Counted from the stretch's first letter, positions 1 through 8,207 are shown. The stretch is 64,000 nucleotides of DNA from JABIDZ01 sp964619405 (GCA_964619405.1 CAZUCF010000002.1:1-64000), one strand, 5' to 3'. The notes: generated from the letters alone by a model not told the origin. Numbers and translations are program-made.

Positions 1-50
1 TCTGCTGTAAACCAGCAGAAGCCACACCCTTTAGGGTGTGGTAATTCACT
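1..50 (+). mobile_element. Probable right end of an IS605/TnpB-type element (tail of guide RNA), cut by window edge
   Basis: Two adjacent perfect hairpins are visible: CTGCTG-taaa-CAGCAG-like (bases 2-18) and CCACACCC-ttta-GGGTGTGG (about 22-41), joined by GAAG and followed by TAATTCAC. Tandem hairpins with a GAAGCC linker and a terminal ...TTCAC are typical of the right end of IS200/IS605-family elements, where the end also forms the 3' part of the TnpB guide (omega) RNA. If so, tnpB lies to the left of the window on the plus strand. No transposase gene is present in the window itself, so this rests on sequence and structure only. Confidence 0.5.
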
Positions 51-117
51 TATTTAGTTTTGTTTTTGTCAAAAATTTTTGTTGAAATTACTTTATATTT
101 AATTATTTTATTTTTAG

Positions 118-879
118 TTAATTTGTTTTGTTTTTTGTTTTAAAATTTTTTATGTCAGAATACATTTTTTCAAAACTTGTTTCCACACCATTTTTTGAAA
201 ACCATTTGCTTAAATTCAATACATCTCTCTCAAAAAATTCTTTTGCTTTTGGGTGCATTGTTGAAATTGATTGGCCAACATCGATTATTACTAGTTCTTC
301 ATTATTATTCAAGATGTTGTACTCGCTTAAATCAGCGTGAACCAATTTCCTTTTAATCATTTTTTGCATGTAATCGCAAACAAGCAAATATTTTTCATTC
401 ATGTTTTGGAATGGTTTGTCTTTTGCTCTTGGAGCAGCATTTTCTCTTCCAATAAACTCCATTAGCAAACAATTTCGCCTAAAATAAATTGGTAGTGGTA
501 CCCTTATCCTTGCTTTAGTAAACTCTTCCAAATTTTTGAATTCTTTTCTCGTCCAAGTTTCTATAATACTTAACTTGTCTTTTTTTGTTGACTTGAATCT
601 CTCGTCTCCTGAAATATATTCCATCATGTGTTTGAAATCAGATGTTTCTATTTTGTATATTTTTAGAGCGTAATGATTGTCTCCTGCCTTGCATCTGAAA
701 ACATTTCCTTCTTTTCCTGTTGCTATAACAAATTCAACTTCCTCAAAATATTTTTTTCTTGATAATTCAAAAATAATGTTTAGAGTTGCTTTGTCAAAGA
801 CATCGTTAAATATTTTTCGTGTTTCTTTTGTTTTCAAAATTTTTTCTCGCACATCTTGAAAATCATCGTATTCTTTCAT
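118..879 (-). CDS. rio1: RIO1-type atypical serine/threonine kinase
   Basis: RIO kinases are ATPases/kinases that act in maturation of the small ribosomal subunit. The 253-residue protein has a RIO-type glycine loop (TGKEGNVF, 54-61), the ATP lysine in ALKIYK (K73), the catalytic loop HADLSEYN (181-188, D183) and the metal-binding IDVGQS (199-204, D200), all characteristic of RIO1. It has only a short N-terminal extension, as in archaea. It is the last gene of a minus-strand run with aIF2-beta, DUF424 and aIF1A, which places it with translation factors. Start ATG at 879. Confidence 0.95.
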   Translation of the reverse strand: MKEYDDFQDVREKILKTKETRKIFNDVFDKATLNIIFELSRKKYFEEVEFVIATGKEGNVFRCKAGDNHYALKIYKIETSDFKHMMEYISGDERFKSTKKDKLSIIETWTRKEFKNLEEFTKARIRVPLPIYFRRNCLLMEFIGRENAAPRAKDKPFQNMNEKYLLVCDYMQKMIKRKLVHADLSEYNILNNNEELVIIDVGQSISTMHPKAKEFFERDVLNLSKWFSKNGVETSFEKMYSDIKNFKTKNKTN

Positions 880-924
880 TTAACCACACACTTTTTTGAA
901 CTTTTAATAAAATAGTCTAATTGT

Positions 925-1257
925 TTATATTGGTAATTTGTTCAAATAACCTTTTCTTTTTAACCAACTAACTTGGTTTCCGAGGTAACGCCAAACCACA
1001 TCGCCTTTTGTTGGTTGGAAATCCCATAACCTAACAATTATAAAATCATTTTCTCTTAACCAAACCCTTTTCTTTAATTTTCCAGGGATCCTGAATTGTC
1101 TTTCTTTTCCATCCTCGCACATTGCTTTTACTTGGTCCGAACCCATTAATTGGGTTATTATCGCAAATTGTTCTAATTCGTCCCTTTTGGGGAGTTTTAC
1201 TCTTTCAAAACTCTCTTCTTCATTGTTTGGGGCTGTGCCCTCTTTTTTCTTATTCAT
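925..1257 (-). CDS. eif1a: Translation initiation factor aIF1A
   Basis: aIF1A binds the A site of the small ribosomal subunit and promotes scanning-independent start selection in archaea. The 110-residue protein shows the OB-fold core with conserved patches QLMGSDQVKAMCEDG, RIPGKLKKRVW and DIIVRLWDFQ-like sequence, at the usual family length. It lies 45 bp upstream of RIO1 and 48 bp downstream of DUF424 in the same minus-strand run, so co-expression with aIF2-beta is likely. Confidence 0.95.
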   Translation of the reverse strand: MNKKKEGTAPNNEEESFERVKLPKRDELEQFAIITQLMGSDQVKAMCEDGKERQFRIPGKLKKRVWLRENDFIIVRLWDFQPTKGDVVWRYLGNQVSWLKRKGYLNKLPI

Positions 1258-1305
1258 TTGGTTTTTTCTTTTTTGACTATTAAAATTAGCTATTTTTTAT
1301 CACCA

Positions 1306-1605
1306 TTAAATTATATATATTTGAGCATGTTTTACTCCACTAATTAGAATTGTTTGGGTTTCATTTATTAAACCTTTTTTTTGTGCAATTCCAACACATT
1401 TGTTGCCAAACAGGTTAGCTGAATCAACTTCTTCAAATAATTTTTCTAATTCTGTTTCGTTAATTTCAATGTCTTTATAAAATTTTTCTCTCGCATGAAA
1501 AAATATTTTTCCGTCTTCAAATGTTTTTCCAATTAATTCTTTATCACAAACAGCTAGAATTCTTTTGTAATCAATTTCATGTATTTTTGCAAACATTTTA
1601 ATCAT
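1306..1605 (-). CDS. DUF424 family protein
   Basis: This 99-residue protein matches the archaeal DUF424 family: CDKELIGKTFEDGK near the N terminus followed by FHAREKFYKD and a VDSANLFGNKCVGIA segment. The biochemical function of DUF424 is not established. In many archaea it sits next to aIF2-beta, as here (3 bp between the genes), which suggests a role in translation, but that is inference. An ATG three codons inside (1596) is an alternative start. Confidence 0.85.
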   Translation of the reverse strand: MIKMFAKIHEIDYKRILAVCDKELIGKTFEDGKIFFHAREKFYKDIEINETELEKLFEEVDSANLFGNKCVGIAQKKGLINETQTILISGVKHAQIYII

Positions 1606-1608
1606 TTT

Positions 1609-2040
1609 TTATAATCCTCTAACAGGATTCATTGCGCCACAAGCCTCACACTTCATTAATTTTGTTCCGTGTTGTGAAATAATTTTTGTGTCAGGTTTAC
1701 CACACTCGGGGCAAATAACAAATTGTTTAAAATAATTCTCAACGATTTTGTTTAATTGTATTGCTCCGAACTTACCATTAATAATAATATTTTGGCCTGA
1801 CTCAGTAACTGATGTAGCAGTTTCTTTTGTAATATATTTTAAAAAATGTTTTTTGTCTCTCCTCATTTCTTTTAATATTCCTGTTATGCCTTTAACAAAA
1901 GTTTTTTTTCCTTGGATATTAGAATCAACTCTTGGTATTTCAAACCTACTGTGTTCTAAAGCTTCTTTTGGAATTGTTGCATATGCTTTTTCTAGCATTT
2001 CTTCATATTTTTTATCCATGTTAATCAAAATACTTTCCAT
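1609..2040 (-). CDS. eif2b: Translation initiation factor aIF2 subunit beta
   Basis: aIF2 (alpha-beta-gamma) delivers initiator Met-tRNA to the ribosome; beta stabilises the complex. The 143-residue protein has the core alpha-beta domain followed by a C-terminal C2-C2 zinc ribbon (CPECGKPDT ... MKCEACGA), ending in PVRGL as is common in the family. It is first in the minus-strand operon with DUF424, aIF1A and RIO1. Start at 2040; an internal ATG at 2019 (MDKKYEEML) is possible. Confidence 0.95.
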   Translation of the reverse strand: MESILINMDKKYEEMLEKAYATIPKEALEHSRFEIPRVDSNIQGKKTFVKGITGILKEMRRDKKHFLKYITKETATSVTESGQNIIINGKFGAIQLNKIVENYFKQFVICPECGKPDTKIISQHGTKLMKCEACGAMNPVRGL

Positions 2041-2044
2041 CCAA

Positions 2045-2077
2045 AAACTATTTAAATCAAAGTATTATACTTAGTTT
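2045..2077. promoter_or_regulatory. Divergent promoter between aIF2-beta and DedA-like gene
   Basis: Only 37 bp separate the two divergent starts. TATTTAAAT (about 2051-2059) lies about 20-28 bases before the plus-strand ATG at 2078, while AGTATAATAC on the minus strand (about 2061-2070) lies a similar distance before the ATG at 2040. Both transcripts would be leaderless or nearly so. TATA calls are by eye. Confidence 0.5.
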
Positions 2078-2596
2078 ATGATTGAATCGTTTATGACTTT
2101 TTTGATTTCGGTTGGGCCGATTGGTTTATTGTTAGGATTATTTTTTGGAGCAATTATTGCTAATGCTTCGCTTTTCTTGCCATTACCAATTGACTTGTTA
2201 ATAATTCCTCTCGCATCAATTGATTTTTTTGGTTTAGGCATTCTTACTCCTTTAATTTTGGGTTTGGTTGTTGGTTTTGGAGCATCAATTGGAGAGTTCA
2301 GTGGTTACTTTGTTGGTTTAGCTGGGATAAAAAGTTTTGAGTCAATGAAACAACATGAAGTAGAAAAACTAAAATTGTTGAAAGACAAGTTAGAAATTTT
2401 TGGTGTTCCATTAATAGCTTTTTTTGCTTTTACTCCATTGCCTTTTGATTTAGTGGGGGTTGCAGCTGGTCTAGCGAAGTATTCTAAGAAAAAGTTTTTT
2501 GTTGGTTGTGTTTTAGGAAAAGTTCCTCGTTATATTATTCTTGCTTACGCTGGTTATTTTGGAATAAACTTTTTAATACATTTTTTTGGTGGGTAA
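2078..2596 (+). CDS. DedA/VTT-domain (SNARE-associated) membrane protein
   Basis: This 172-residue protein has four to five hydrophobic segments. It carries re-entrant-loop-like sequence around PLPIDLLIIPLA and a second half with TPLPFDLVGVAAGLAKYSKKKFF followed by GCVLGKVPRYI, typical of the VTT/DedA (YqaA-like) family. Members are linked to lipid scrambling or transport and envelope homeostasis; the substrate here is unknown. The stop codon is directly followed by the ATG of the next gene, so the two are co-translated. Confidence 0.8.
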   Translation: MIESFMTFLISVGPIGLLLGLFFGAIIANASLFLPLPIDLLIIPLASIDFFGLGILTPLILGLVVGFGASIGEFSGYFVGLAGIKSFESMKQHEVEKLKLLKDKLEIFGVPLIAFFAFTPLPFDLVGVAAGLAKYSKKKFFVGCVLGKVPRYIILAYAGYFGINFLIHFFGG

Positions 2597-3007
2597 ATGA
2601 AAATTGTTATGCTTGGAAGTGTAAATTTTGCAGAAAAAATGCTTGAGTTAAAATCACAATTAATTGAATTAGGACAGGATGTTTATTTATCTGAAATAAT
2701 TGAATCTTATGTTGGAATGACTGAAATTGATAGGAGACATATTTCAGTTGAAAACAAAAATAAATTTGATTTAATAAAATATTATTTTGAATTAATAAAA
2801 AAGAATGATGCTATTTTTGTTGTAAATGAAACAAAGAAAGGTGTTGAAGGTTATATTGGAGGAAATGTTCTCATTGAAATGGGGTTTGCTTATGTTCTTA
2901 ACAAAAAAATATTTTTACTAAATAATGTTCCTGAATTATCTTATTCTGATGAAATAAAAGCGATGAAACCAATCGTGTTGAATGGTGATTTAAGTAAAAT
3001 AAAATAA
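2597..3007 (+). CDS. Nucleoside 2-deoxyribosyltransferase-like protein
   Basis: The 136-residue protein starts with a Rossmann-like strand (MKIVMLGSVNF) and contains DAIFVVNETKKGVEGYIGG followed by NVLIEMGFAYVLNKKIFLL, the pattern of the nucleoside 2-deoxyribosyltransferase / DUF4406 superfamily, in which the G-E-x-G/A-x-A helix follows the substrate loop. Enzyme activity is not proven by this similarity; members may cleave N-glycosidic bonds in nucleotide salvage or signalling. It abuts the DedA-like gene. Confidence 0.65.
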   Translation: MKIVMLGSVNFAEKMLELKSQLIELGQDVYLSEIIESYVGMTEIDRRHISVENKNKFDLIKYYFELIKKNDAIFVVNETKKGVEGYIGGNVLIEMGFAYVLNKKIFLLNNVPELSYSDEIKAMKPIVLNGDLSKIK

Positions 3008-3069
3008 TTTAATATTTATTTTAATTAATAAAATTTAATTTGTTCTAAATTTTTTTAACTTTTTTAATC

Positions 3070-3477
3070 TTATTTTTTTCTTTTTTTAAATGATGCTATT
3101 CTTTCACCCATAAAATTAGTTGGCCTAAAATTAGTTTTATTATAAAAACCATTTGCCAATTCTCCATATAAAATAATTTGTCTAACTCTTCTTCTTAATA
3201 ATATTGCGTTTATTTTTCCAATAACTTTTCTTCCAAGACCTCGTTTTCTGTATTGTTTTAGTATTTCTATTCTTTCTATTTCTACTTCATTATTTGCGCC
3301 TTGTCTTATTTGTCCCCAACCAATAAGTTGTCCATTAATTTTTACTGATAATATACCATCTGGGTGATCTGGTTTTGCTAAAAAATTAAATGGTTGTGTA
3401 TCTTGAATAATTTTTATTTCTTTTAGAGTAGCTTCGCTTATTTTCAATTGTCTTCTCAATTTTTTTTCTCGAGGCAT
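3070..3477 (-). CDS. GNAT-family N-acetyltransferase
   Basis: A protein of about 135 residues with the GNAT acetyl-CoA motif A, IERIEILKQYRKRGLGRKVIGK (R-x-x-G-x-G/A form), and a downstream NGFYNKTNFRPTNFMGERI segment typical of motif B. GNATs transfer acetyl groups to amines; substrate unknown. The ORF is open to 3486, but ATG at 3477 follows a GTGATA Shine-Dalgarno-like stretch and is the better start. It lies 9-18 bp downstream of the presenilin-like gene. Confidence 0.75.
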   Translation of the reverse strand: MPREKKLRRQLKISEATLKEIKIIQDTQPFNFLAKPDHPDGILSVKINGQLIGWGQIRQGANNEVEIERIEILKQYRKRGLGRKVIGKINAILLRRRVRQIILYGELANGFYNKTNFRPTNFMGERIASFKKRKK

Positions 3478-3494
3478 TTTTATCACTTAATAAA

Positions 3495-4427
3495 TTATAA
3501 TCCAATTAGAAAACTTATTCCAATTATTATTATCATTATTATTGTTTGTGGGGGTAATGCTGGTAAAGGAATTTTTTTTGTTGAAACAACATAAATGCTA
3601 GTAATTAACCCGATTAGGCTTCCAATTAAACATAGTATTGCTACCAAAAAATTATTGTTGAAGAAACCATTTGCCATAATGCTTGATGCTAGAACAAGTG
3701 GTATTATTAAGTCACCATTTCCTAATTCAAAACCGTGTTTTTTTGTTGGCATTGCTACTGTGAAAGCAAGGTTTTGTTTTACAACACTCTTTCCTAACTC
3801 AACCATGTGCTTGGTTTTGAATACTGCAATAAAATCGTATATTGAGAGCATTGTTATGAATAATAATACTACTATTACTCCTAATGAAACACCTATTATT
3901 GCTCCGGCTCCTGCTATAGCAATAATACTAACAAAATTTCTGAACAAAATATTTTGTGTGTGAGTGTATCTGTAAGCCAGAATAATTAAAGCAAGTATTA
4001 GTACTATGAAATCATCACTCGGTAAAAAAGAACTGAAAACAATTGTTGTTGTCGCAAAAATTGCCATTCCTTCAACAAACCACAACAACTTTTTTTGCTT
4101 CTTGTATTTTATTATTATTAGTATTATTGTTGTCATCAACAATATCATTCCAATTAAATAAATTGCTTCTAAAGGATTATTCATGTCGCCCGTTATTGGC
4201 ATGCTTTTGACTCCTAGTTTTATTAAATTGTTTGCGACAATTAATCCTAATGCTTGTGATATGACAAAAATTGTTAATAGCATTAAAAAAACTTTTTTTT
4301 CTAACCAACTTTTTGTTGCTTCATTCTCTTCCATAATTTTTTTTTCTTTTTTTGTTTCAAATAATTGTTTTTTTTGTTTAATACTTTTTTTTGTACTTGG
4401 TTTGTTTTCTGTTTTATTATTTTTCAT
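3495..4427 (-). CDS. Presenilin/signal-peptide-peptidase-like aspartyl protease (A22)
   Basis: Intramembrane aspartyl proteases cut transmembrane helices, often leftover signal peptides. The 310-residue protein has a charged cytoplasmic N terminus (1-40), about nine hydrophobic segments, and the three signature motifs in order: YD (197-198), GNGD as the GxGD site (236-239) and PALPP (289-293), the PAL motif. Length matches archaeal presenilin homologues. It is followed by a GNAT gene and preceded by MCM at 50 bp on the same strand. Confidence 0.9.
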   Translation of the reverse strand: MKNNKTENKPSTKKSIKQKKQLFETKKEKKIMEENEATKSWLEKKVFLMLLTIFVISQALGLIVANNLIKLGVKSMPITGDMNNPLEAIYLIGMILLMTTIILIIIKYKKQKKLLWFVEGMAIFATTTIVFSSFLPSDDFIVLILALIILAYRYTHTQNILFRNFVSIIAIAGAGAIIGVSLGVIVVLLFITMLSIYDFIAVFKTKHMVELGKSVVKQNLAFTVAMPTKKHGFELGNGDLIIPLVLASSIMANGFFNNNFLVAILCLIGSLIGLITSIYVVSTKKIPLPALPPQTIIMIIIIGISFLIGL

Positions 4428-4476
4428 AATAAGAAATAGTATTCTTGTTTTTTTAATACTGTGTTTTTCATTTTAA

Positions 4477-6594
4477 TTAATGTTTTTTTGTTGGTTTTAC
4501 AAAATGGTATTTTGGTTTATATATTTCTCCTTTTCTCTCTAAGTCTTCTAAAGCAGAGTTTATTTTGTTTTCATCTAAACCTTTTTCTATTCCTTCTGCA
4601 ATAACTTGTTCTATTGGAACCATGTCAATTCCTTCTGCCATTGCGTCTTTTACTATTTTTAATGTAACACTAATAGCATTTTGTTTTGAGTGGGTTATAC
4701 CACTAGTAACAATATCAATATCAATTTTTCCTGTTTCTGGGTCTGTAACAGTTTCTTCTAAAGATCTTTTTACTAGCATTATTGCTTTTTCAGCATCCTC
4801 TATTTCAACGATTTCTTTTAACCTTACTTTTGCACTTGCTTCGCTTAGTCTTACGAGTCCTTCTAATTGTCTTGCTGTTGCTGGATAGTTTCCTTCGCTT
4901 CTTCCTTGGTCTCTTAACCCAACATAAAAGTCAATTAATCTTTCCATTGATTCTTGGCTGAGGACTGGGAAACAAGTTTGTCTTGCAAAAGAAATATATT
5001 TTTGTAATATGTTTGAGTCAATTGGGGGCTTGGTTATTTTGTCAATACCTTCTCTTTCTTCTTTTGTAAGTGGTTTTCCTGTTTTACTTGATTGTCTTAG
5101 TTTTTCTCCACTTTGGTGTGTTCTAAGAATGTGTGTTGCAATATTAATGTCTTGTGTCCTATCTAAAACATCTCTTATCATAAAAAATAAGTCAAACCTT
5201 GAAATTAATGATGCTGGTAAATCAATTTGTCCTAAAAAAGGTTGGAATTTGTCAAACCTTGAAAACTTTGGGTTAGCTGCTGCTAGTAATGCTGTGTCAG
5301 TTTTGAATCTTGAAACAATACCTGCTTTTGCAACACTAATCATTCCTTGTTCCATTGCCTCGTGCAAAGCACTCCTATCTTGTGGATCCATTTTGTCTAA
5401 TTCATCAGCCATGCATATTCCTCCTGATGCTAGTACTAATGCTCCTGCTTTTAGAGTCCAACCACCTTCACCAAACTCATCTTTTACTGCTGACGCAGTT
5501 AATCCTGCTGAACTAGAAGTTTTTCCACTAATGTAAATACTTTTTGGCGCAAGGTTAGCAGTTGCTTGTAATAATTGTGATTTACCACTACCTGGGTCAC
5601 CAATTAAAAGAATGTGAATATTTCCCCTTATTTTTTGTTCGTTAGGCAAGTTTTTTTGTACTCCGCCAAATAATTGTAATACAATACTTTCTTTCACAAT
5701 ATTGTGTCCGTAAATTGCTGGAGCAATACTATTAGTTAAATTTTCAAAAATATTTTTTTGTTTTGATAATTTTTTTATTTCTTCTTGTTCTTCTTTGCTA
5801 ATATCAACTTCATTAAATTCTTTTTGTGTTTCTTCTAGAGAATTAACATCAATAAATCTTCCGTAAACAGTTTTCTTGTCTTTTTGTGGTGGAATCAATC
5901 TTAGTACTCCAACAAAAGCAGTTTTGTCTCCAGCACTCACCTTGTTAACAAGATCATCACTAACATAAGCATCAATGTAAACTGCTTGTTCATTACCCTT
6001 TAATTTTTCTAATGGTTCTTGTATTTGAACTTTTTGATAATTAATAAAAGTACTTTTTTCTTCGTCCAAATCAAAATCTCTTGAGTGACACTCACACATG
6101 TTTGGAAAATTTATTTTTTGTTTTTCTTGTGGAATTTTGTAAATGTTTCCACACCTCTTGCATTTCCAAACCGCGATAGATAGTTTTGGTAAAACATCTG
6201 TTATTTGTCTAACGAGTCCTTCAACACAAATGAGTTTGTTCAAGTGTTCTGAACCAATATCTTTTATGTTAGGAGTTTTGTCTTTTGGTAAATTAGAAAA
6301 ACGAATGTGTGGTTTGAATTCATCAACATTAAGTGAAGGAATATTAACATCTTGTATTGCGATTGTTGCTGATTCAATTACAGAATCTGGTTTGTCAAGT
6401 AATTCATCAGCTAGTAATGGGTCAAATTTTTCTAGTATTTTAAAATCAATTATAAGACTTTTTTTGTCAGGATAATTCTCAATGATTTTTTCAATTTCTT
6501 TTTTGTACTCTGAGTTAAAGAATTCCTCAAATTTTTCTACAAAAGGGCTTGACTCTTGCTTCTCAATTTCTTCCAAATTAATATCCATTTCCAT
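4477..6594 (-). CDS. mcm: MCM replicative helicase
   Basis: MCM is the hexameric ATP-driven helicase that unwinds DNA at archaeal replication forks. The 705-residue protein has an N-terminal OB/zinc region (CKRCG ... MCECHSRD), then the AAA+ core with Walker A GDPGSGKSQ (about residue 330), Walker B ICMADELDKM, the MCM-specific PALISRFD-type arginine-finger segment (here PASLISRFDLFF), and a C-terminal winged-helix region. Length is standard and no intein is visible. It is preceded by a 180 bp leader without a gene and the HIT gene. Confidence 0.97.
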   Translation of the reverse strand: MEMDINLEEIEKQESSPFVEKFEEFFNSEYKKEIEKIIENYPDKKSLIIDFKILEKFDPLLADELLDKPDSVIESATIAIQDVNIPSLNVDEFKPHIRFSNLPKDKTPNIKDIGSEHLNKLICVEGLVRQITDVLPKLSIAVWKCKRCGNIYKIPQEKQKINFPNMCECHSRDFDLDEEKSTFINYQKVQIQEPLEKLKGNEQAVYIDAYVSDDLVNKVSAGDKTAFVGVLRLIPPQKDKKTVYGRFIDVNSLEETQKEFNEVDISKEEQEEIKKLSKQKNIFENLTNSIAPAIYGHNIVKESIVLQLFGGVQKNLPNEQKIRGNIHILLIGDPGSGKSQLLQATANLAPKSIYISGKTSSSAGLTASAVKDEFGEGGWTLKAGALVLASGGICMADELDKMDPQDRSALHEAMEQGMISVAKAGIVSRFKTDTALLAAANPKFSRFDKFQPFLGQIDLPASLISRFDLFFMIRDVLDRTQDINIATHILRTHQSGEKLRQSSKTGKPLTKEEREGIDKITKPPIDSNILQKYISFARQTCFPVLSQESMERLIDFYVGLRDQGRSEGNYPATARQLEGLVRLSEASAKVRLKEIVEIEDAEKAIMLVKRSLEETVTDPETGKIDIDIVTSGITHSKQNAISVTLKIVKDAMAEGIDMVPIEQVIAEGIEKGLDENKINSALEDLERKGEIYKPKYHFVKPTKKH

Positions 6595-6599
6595 AAGAA

Positions 6600-6773
6600 A
6601 ACACTGTTTTTTGTTCTTTTAAGCCCTTCGCATGTTTTGTGCCGAAGCTAGATAAGTGTGTCGGAAGAAAAAGCTTTTTTTGCTCTCTACTTATTAGCTC
6701 TTTAGCCAATTAATATTTATTGAGTTTGAAAAACTAAGCGTTATAATTCAATTTAAGAGAAAAATCAAACCAA
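6600..6773. other. Gene-free MCM leader with hairpin potential
   Basis: This stretch is more GC-rich than nearby spacers. It contains AGCCCTTCGCATG-ttt-GTGCCGAAGCT (about 6622-6649, imperfect hairpin) and CCGA...TCGG (about 6642-6664). On the minus strand GCTAATAAG can pair with CTTATCTAGC around an A/T palindrome AAAAAGCTTTTT. It may be the untranslated leader of mcm or a small RNA. I recognise no known RNA family and no tRNA. Confidence 0.3.
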
Positions 6774-7166
6774 TTAAACAATTTCTTTTCTAATTTTTTT
6801 GCCTAATTCTTTTAACTCTTCTTCTTTAGCTGGTTTTTGAAGACAAGGATCTAATTGCATTCCCTGATTCAAAGGAACTAAATGAATGTGAGCGTGCCTA
6901 ACAAGAAAACCTTCTACAATTAAACCAACTTTCTCAGTTCCAAATGCTTTTTGTAAAAAACCACTAACTTTTTTTGCAGTCAAAAAATACTCTGCTAAAT
7001 CCTTGTCATTTAAATCAAAAATATAGTCAATATGTTTTTTTGGGATTAATAATGTGTGGCCTTTGTGTATTGGGTTAATATCAAGAAAAGCAAAATATTT
7101 TTCGTCCTCATAAATTTTTTCAACACTAATATCTCCTTTTATCATTTTGCAAAACAAACAATCCAT
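6774..7166 (-). CDS. HIT-family nucleotide hydrolase/transferase
   Basis: HIT proteins hydrolyse nucleotide phosphoramidates or dinucleotides. The 130-residue protein begins CLFCKMIKGDI, a usual HIT N terminus with a CxxC, followed by HTLLIPKKH and the catalytic histidine triad HAHIHLVPL near residue 98-106. Length is normal for the Hint branch. It stands in the minus-strand run upstream of mcm. Confidence 0.9.
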   Translation of the reverse strand: MDCLFCKMIKGDISVEKIYEDEKYFAFLDINPIHKGHTLLIPKKHIDYIFDLNDKDLAEYFLTAKKVSGFLQKAFGTEKVGLIVEGFLVRHAHIHLVPLNQGMQLDPCLQKPAKEEELKELGKKIRKEIV

Positions 7167-7227
7167 TTTTTCACTCCCAAAATCAATTTTATAATATTCT
7201 CACTTAATTTTTTTGCTCTATTAAAAA

Positions 7228-7425
7228 TTATTCTTTGTAATACTTCCAATTAACATATTGTACTAGTAAAGCAAAAGCATCAATAATCAAGCAAATTATT
7301 CCAATTATTATTAAAAATATTTGAATTAAAATAAATTGTGGTGTAAAAAAAGCAAGGAACAATGCTCCTAAACCAACTAACAAAAAGGGTATGAATAAAA
7401 ATAAGAATTCTGTGTTACCATGCAT
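7228..7425 (-). CDS. Small two-helix membrane protein
   Basis: A protein of about 65 residues with two long hydrophobic segments separated by a short turn (FFTPQF) and a charged C terminus (VNWKYYKE). No family recognised. ATG at 7425 (MHGNTEFLF) is preferred over an upstream ATG at 7443 that would add MLLIII. The composition is consistent with a real small membrane protein. Confidence 0.55.
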   Translation of the reverse strand: MHGNTEFLFLFIPFLLVGLGALFLAFFTPQFILIQIFLIIIGIICLIIDAFALLVQYVNWKYYKE

Positions 7426-7490
7426 AATTATTATTAACAACAATTTCCTTTTAAACTATTATTAACCAAAAAATTGAAATTCTTTTTAAC

Positions 7491-7845
7491 AAATTATTGA
7501 TTTTGATAATCGTATTTATTTTGTTGTTTATTTTGGTGATTGTATTTATTTTTTTATTTATTTTAGTGATTGTATTTATTTTTTTATTAATTATATTAAT
7601 TGAATAAGAATTAATTTAATCAATTTTTTTATTACTTTTATTTTTTTTATTAGTTTTATTTTTTTTTATTATTGTTAATTTTTTTTTTAGTTTTATTTTT
7701 TTTATTAGTTTTATTTTTTTTTATTATTGTTAATTTTTTTTTAGTTTTATTTTTTTTATTAGTTTTATTTTTTTTTATTATTGTTAATTTTTTTTAGTTT
7801 TATTTTTTCATTAGTTTTATTTTTTTTTATTGTTAATTTTCTTTT
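7491..7845. repeat. T-rich minisatellite region
   Basis: The spacer 7444-7832 holds two tandem arrays. First, about three copies of a 30-33 bp unit with TGATTGTATTTATTTTTTT (7497-7590). Second, a unit of 54-55 bp containing ATTATTGTTAA (copies starting at 7668, 7723 and 7777, with a shortened fourth copy), spanning about 7625-7845 and running into the 3' end of the next gene. No ORF is supported here. Confidence 0.85.
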
Positions 7846-8108
7846 ATTGAAATTTTTTTAACTATTTTTTCAGCAATTTTTCTTGCTATTGTTTCTTCTC
7901 TTACACCACGAATCATTATTTTTCCGTTTCTAAAAATAGATATTGTTGATTCTTCTTCTTTAATTATTAACAATATTTTTGAATTAACTTCAATATTATC
8001 TAATTGTTTAGAAAGTTTTTCTAAGTTTAAAACAGTTTTTTCTTTTGGTAAGAATTCAAAACTCGTTTTGTTTGAACAAGGTTTTCCAACAAAATCTTTT
8101 AGTTCCAT
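7833..8108 (-). CDS. Conserved-looking small protein, function unknown
   Basis: A 91-residue protein beginning MELKDFVGKPCSNKTSFEF, with two beta-rich segments (NSKILLIIKEEESTISIF, RNGKIMIRGV) and a basic C-terminal helix (EETIARKIAEKIVKKI). The strand-strand-helix order IFRNGKIMIRGVREE...A resembles a half-repeat of TATA-binding-protein-like folds, but I cannot assign a family. Its last codons lie inside the T-rich repeat array. Confidence 0.55.
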   Translation of the reverse strand: MELKDFVGKPCSNKTSFEFLPKEKTVLNLEKLSKQLDNIEVNSKILLIIKEEESTISIFRNGKIMIRGVREETIARKIAEKIVKKISIKEN

Positions 8109-8151
8109 GATTATTCACTTAATTAAAATTGTTTAGATATTTTTTTTATTT

Positions 8152-8206
8152 TAGATCAAAGGGCTACCAAAGGTGCCCAAATTTCTGCTGGGTTTTTCCA
8201 GCACCT
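8152..8206 (-). mobile_element. Hairpin pair resembling the IS605-type end at position 1 (remnant)
   Basis: Read on the minus strand, GCTGG-aaaaac-CCAGC is followed by AGAAATTT and then GGGCACC-ttt-GGTaGCCC. This is the same order and loop style as the two hairpins at 1-41 (CTGCTG-taaa-CCAGCAG, GAAG, ACACCC-ttta-GGGTGT), and TGCTG...CCAGCAGAA is shared. It may be a decayed element end pointing in the opposite direction. No tnpB remnant could be read next to it. Confidence 0.35.
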
Positions 8207-8207
8207 C

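Noticed and set aside
7491..7845. T-rich arrays as CRISPR or coding repeats
   Set aside because: Very low complexity, no unique spacers and no open frame of normal composition.
8152..8206. Hairpin pair at 8.2 kb as a tRNA
   Set aside because: No B-box-like GGTTC sequence, no seven-base acceptor pairing and no CCA-compatible end could be found.
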